This document shows positions 20,342-21,654 of a stretch of DNA of 21,654 nt, piece by piece. The notes under the pieces were generated by a model that saw nothing but the letters and a program-made list of their open reading frames with translations, was not told where the DNA came from and made no database searches. The DNA comes from Clostridiaceae bacterium (GTDB taxonomy: Bacteria > Bacillota > Clostridia > Oscillospirales > Acutalibacteraceae), in contig JAEDFL010000030.1 in NCBI GenBank assembly GCA_016292785.1, forward strand, positions 1-21,654, in the 5' to 3' direction. A program made the translations under genes and the position numbers. Each line of letters begins with the position of its first letter. Positions within the stretch are counted from its first letter, which is position 1.

Positions 20342-21654
20342 ATGCAAATTGATATGAACGGAATTACATCGCCTGAGCTTCTGCAAAAAGAGGTTGAGAA
20401 AATGAACTCATTCGGTGTCAGGCTCACCGGCACAAAGGCTCAAAGAAATTTTATCAAATATCTCAAGGATCAAATTCACTCAATGGGCATAGAAACCTTT
20501 TCCGATCCCAGCCGCTTTATGCGTTGGGAGGAAACAAACAAAAGGCTTGTGATAAAAGACCTTGACGGCGAAACAGAGATACCTGTTTCGTCGGCATTTC
20601 CCTATTCCGGCAGAACTCCTGCCGAGGGCGTTACAGCGGAGCTTACTCTCGTAAAAGAGAAGCACGTCGGATACCTTAACACTTCGGGCAAGATCGCCGT
20701 TGTTGAGGTTGATGAGCTTGATTTTCTGCCGAGCGAAATTGCATTTAACGAACGTGATAGAAGCATACCGGAGGGTTTACATCTGCCGAGCCACTATAAC
20801 GGACCCGTTGCAACAGCTTTTGTAAACTTCCCGTTTCTTAAAATGGCGAAGCTTGCGGGAGCTAAAGCGGTTATATGTATCTGGAAGGGCATAAACGATG
20901 ACTGCATCGAAGGACAGTATCTGCCCTTTATCCTTGACTATCAGGGTATTCCTGCCGTATGGGTAAACTCAAAGAACGGACAAAAGGTTATCGAGGCGGC
21001 GGAAAAAGGCTCCTATGCAACCCTCACCCTTGAAGGAATTATTGACGAGTATGCAAAGACGGAATCGTTCTGGTGCGTGCTTGACGGTGAGGAAGAGGGC
21101 GAAAGCGTTATCATAAACACCCACACCGACGGGACAAACTGTATTGAGGAAAACGGTTCGATCGCAATGCTTGCGATGATAAGATATCTCAAGGATAAGC
21201 CGCTTAAAAGATCGCACATCTTTGTGTTCGCAACAGGTCACTTCAGACTTCCCTGCTTCAAAAACCTTGACGGCGGCGGAGTTCAGGCAACCTCAAAATG
21301 GCTTTCGGCGCACCGAAGTCATTGGGACGGCAAGGAAGGTCACCTCAAGGCGGTTGCAGGACTTTCCGTTGAGCATCTCGGCTGTAAAATGTGGAAAACC
21401 GAGGACGGCGAATACAAGCAGGTCGGAGAGGTGGAAACAGAAATCGTTTACACGGGAAACAAGATGATGGACGATATCTATTTCAAATCGCTCGAAGACA
21501 GAACCAAGGTACGCACCCTCACGCTCAGAGGTCACAATCTCCTCCATTTCGGAGAAGGACAGCCGCTTTTCAACTGCGGAATACCCGAAATTGCCCTTGT
21601 CACAGCTCCCGACTGTCTGTGCGTTATCAGCGATAATCACGAGATGGACAAATT
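20342..21654 (+). CDS. M28-like aminopeptidase with PA domain, C-terminus cut off
   Basis: The frame is open from ATG at 20342 (AGGAGG 9 bases upstream) to the window end, 437 codons so far. The N-terminal helix (LLQKEVEKMNSFGVRLTGTKAQRNFIKYLKDQI) is the usual M28 lead-in with the G-x-R-x-x-G-T/S. A PA-like insert follows at about 90-220. The metal motif NTHTDG has H261 and D263. The usual pair of catalytic glutamates is not clear (ATGHFRLP stands where the GxEExG strand is expected), while EHLGC and DNHEMD resemble the later metal-site motifs. There is no signal peptide, so it may be cytoplasmic. Activity is uncertain because of the altered motif. Confidence 0.75.
   Translation, partial: MQIDMNGITSPELLQKEVEKMNSFGVRLTGTKAQRNFIKYLKDQIHSMGIETFSDPSRFMRWEETNKRLVIKDLDGETEIPVSSAFPYSGRTPAEGVTAELTLVKEKHVGYLNTSGKIAVVEVDELDFLPSEIAFNERDRSIPEGLHLPSHYNGPVATAFVNFPFLKMAKLAGAKAVICIWKGINDDCIEGQYLPFILDYQGIPAVWVNSKNGQKVIEAAEKGSYATLTLEGIIDEYAKTESFWCVLDGEEEGESVIINTHTDGTNCIEENGSIAMLAMIRYLKDKPLKRSHIFVFATGHFRLPCFKNLDGGGVQATSKWLSAHRSHWDGKEGHLKAVAGLSVEHLGCKMWKTEDGEYKQVGEVETEIVYTGNKMMDDIYFKSLEDRTKVRTLTLRGHNLLHFGEGQPLFNCGIPEIALVTAPDCLCVISDNHEMDK

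Overview
The window looks like a chromosomal segment of a Gram-positive, spore-forming Clostridia bacterium, most likely from the Oscillospiraceae/Ruminococcaceae. Reasons: near-consensus TTGACA-17-TATAAT promoters, AGGAGG ribosome sites with frequent GTG and TTG starts, a SpoIID sporulation protein, an Rrf2 regulator, a DUF4349 anti-sigma candidate and moderate GC with AT-rich intergenic DNA. This is inferred from protein resemblance and style; no rRNA is present to settle it. No phage, CRISPR array or transposase was seen.

Layout. 1-868: end of an FtsX/BceB-like ABC permease and a small lipoprotein, closed by a bidirectional terminator. 890-2672 (minus): a sulfur module, cysK followed by an Rrf2 regulator. 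Its long leader has a perfect 11-bp dyad over the -35, a 32-codon Cys-rich leader ORF, an intrinsic terminator and a competing antiterminator. 2691-4957 (minus): trmN6-like methyltransferase, rsmI and a membrane protein in one operon. 4963-6274 (minus): a MarR regulator and a TSUP/TauE-type exporter. 6306-6607: a 2[4Fe-4S] ferredoxin. 6660-7687: spoIID with a possible SigE promoter. 7689-10146 (minus): a four-gene cassette of a zinc-ribbon membrane protein, a DUF5685 protein, a J-like/TPR protein with a Cys-rich tail and a membrane protein. 10212-12866 (plus): a FliB-like methylase, then an ECF sigma factor with a DUF4349 membrane protein. 12976-14279: an AlaA-type aminotransferase. 14280-14682: a gene-free stretch with several RNA-like hairpins. 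14656-15387: an AT-rich membrane-protein gene between inverted 18-bp repeats, one of which is part of the tRNA-Leu terminator. 15392-17263 (minus): tRNA-Leu(UAA) and a phosphoglucomutase. 17330-17545: spacer with two copies of a 22-bp hairpin repeat. 17553-20244 (minus): a secreted alpha/beta hydrolase and a HAD phosphatase. 20291-21654: an M28-like peptidase gene that runs off the window.

The most interesting item is the cysK leader. Six Cys codons in a short ORF, followed by mutually exclusive hairpins that share one strand, are what ribosome-mediated transcription attenuation by cysteine supply would look like. It is combined with a dyad at the promoter that may be bound by the Rrf2 regulator encoded at the end of the same operon. 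The Cys-tailed J-like/DUF5685 cassette, the multi-helix region after alaA and the inverted-repeat islet next to tRNA-Leu are secondary leads.
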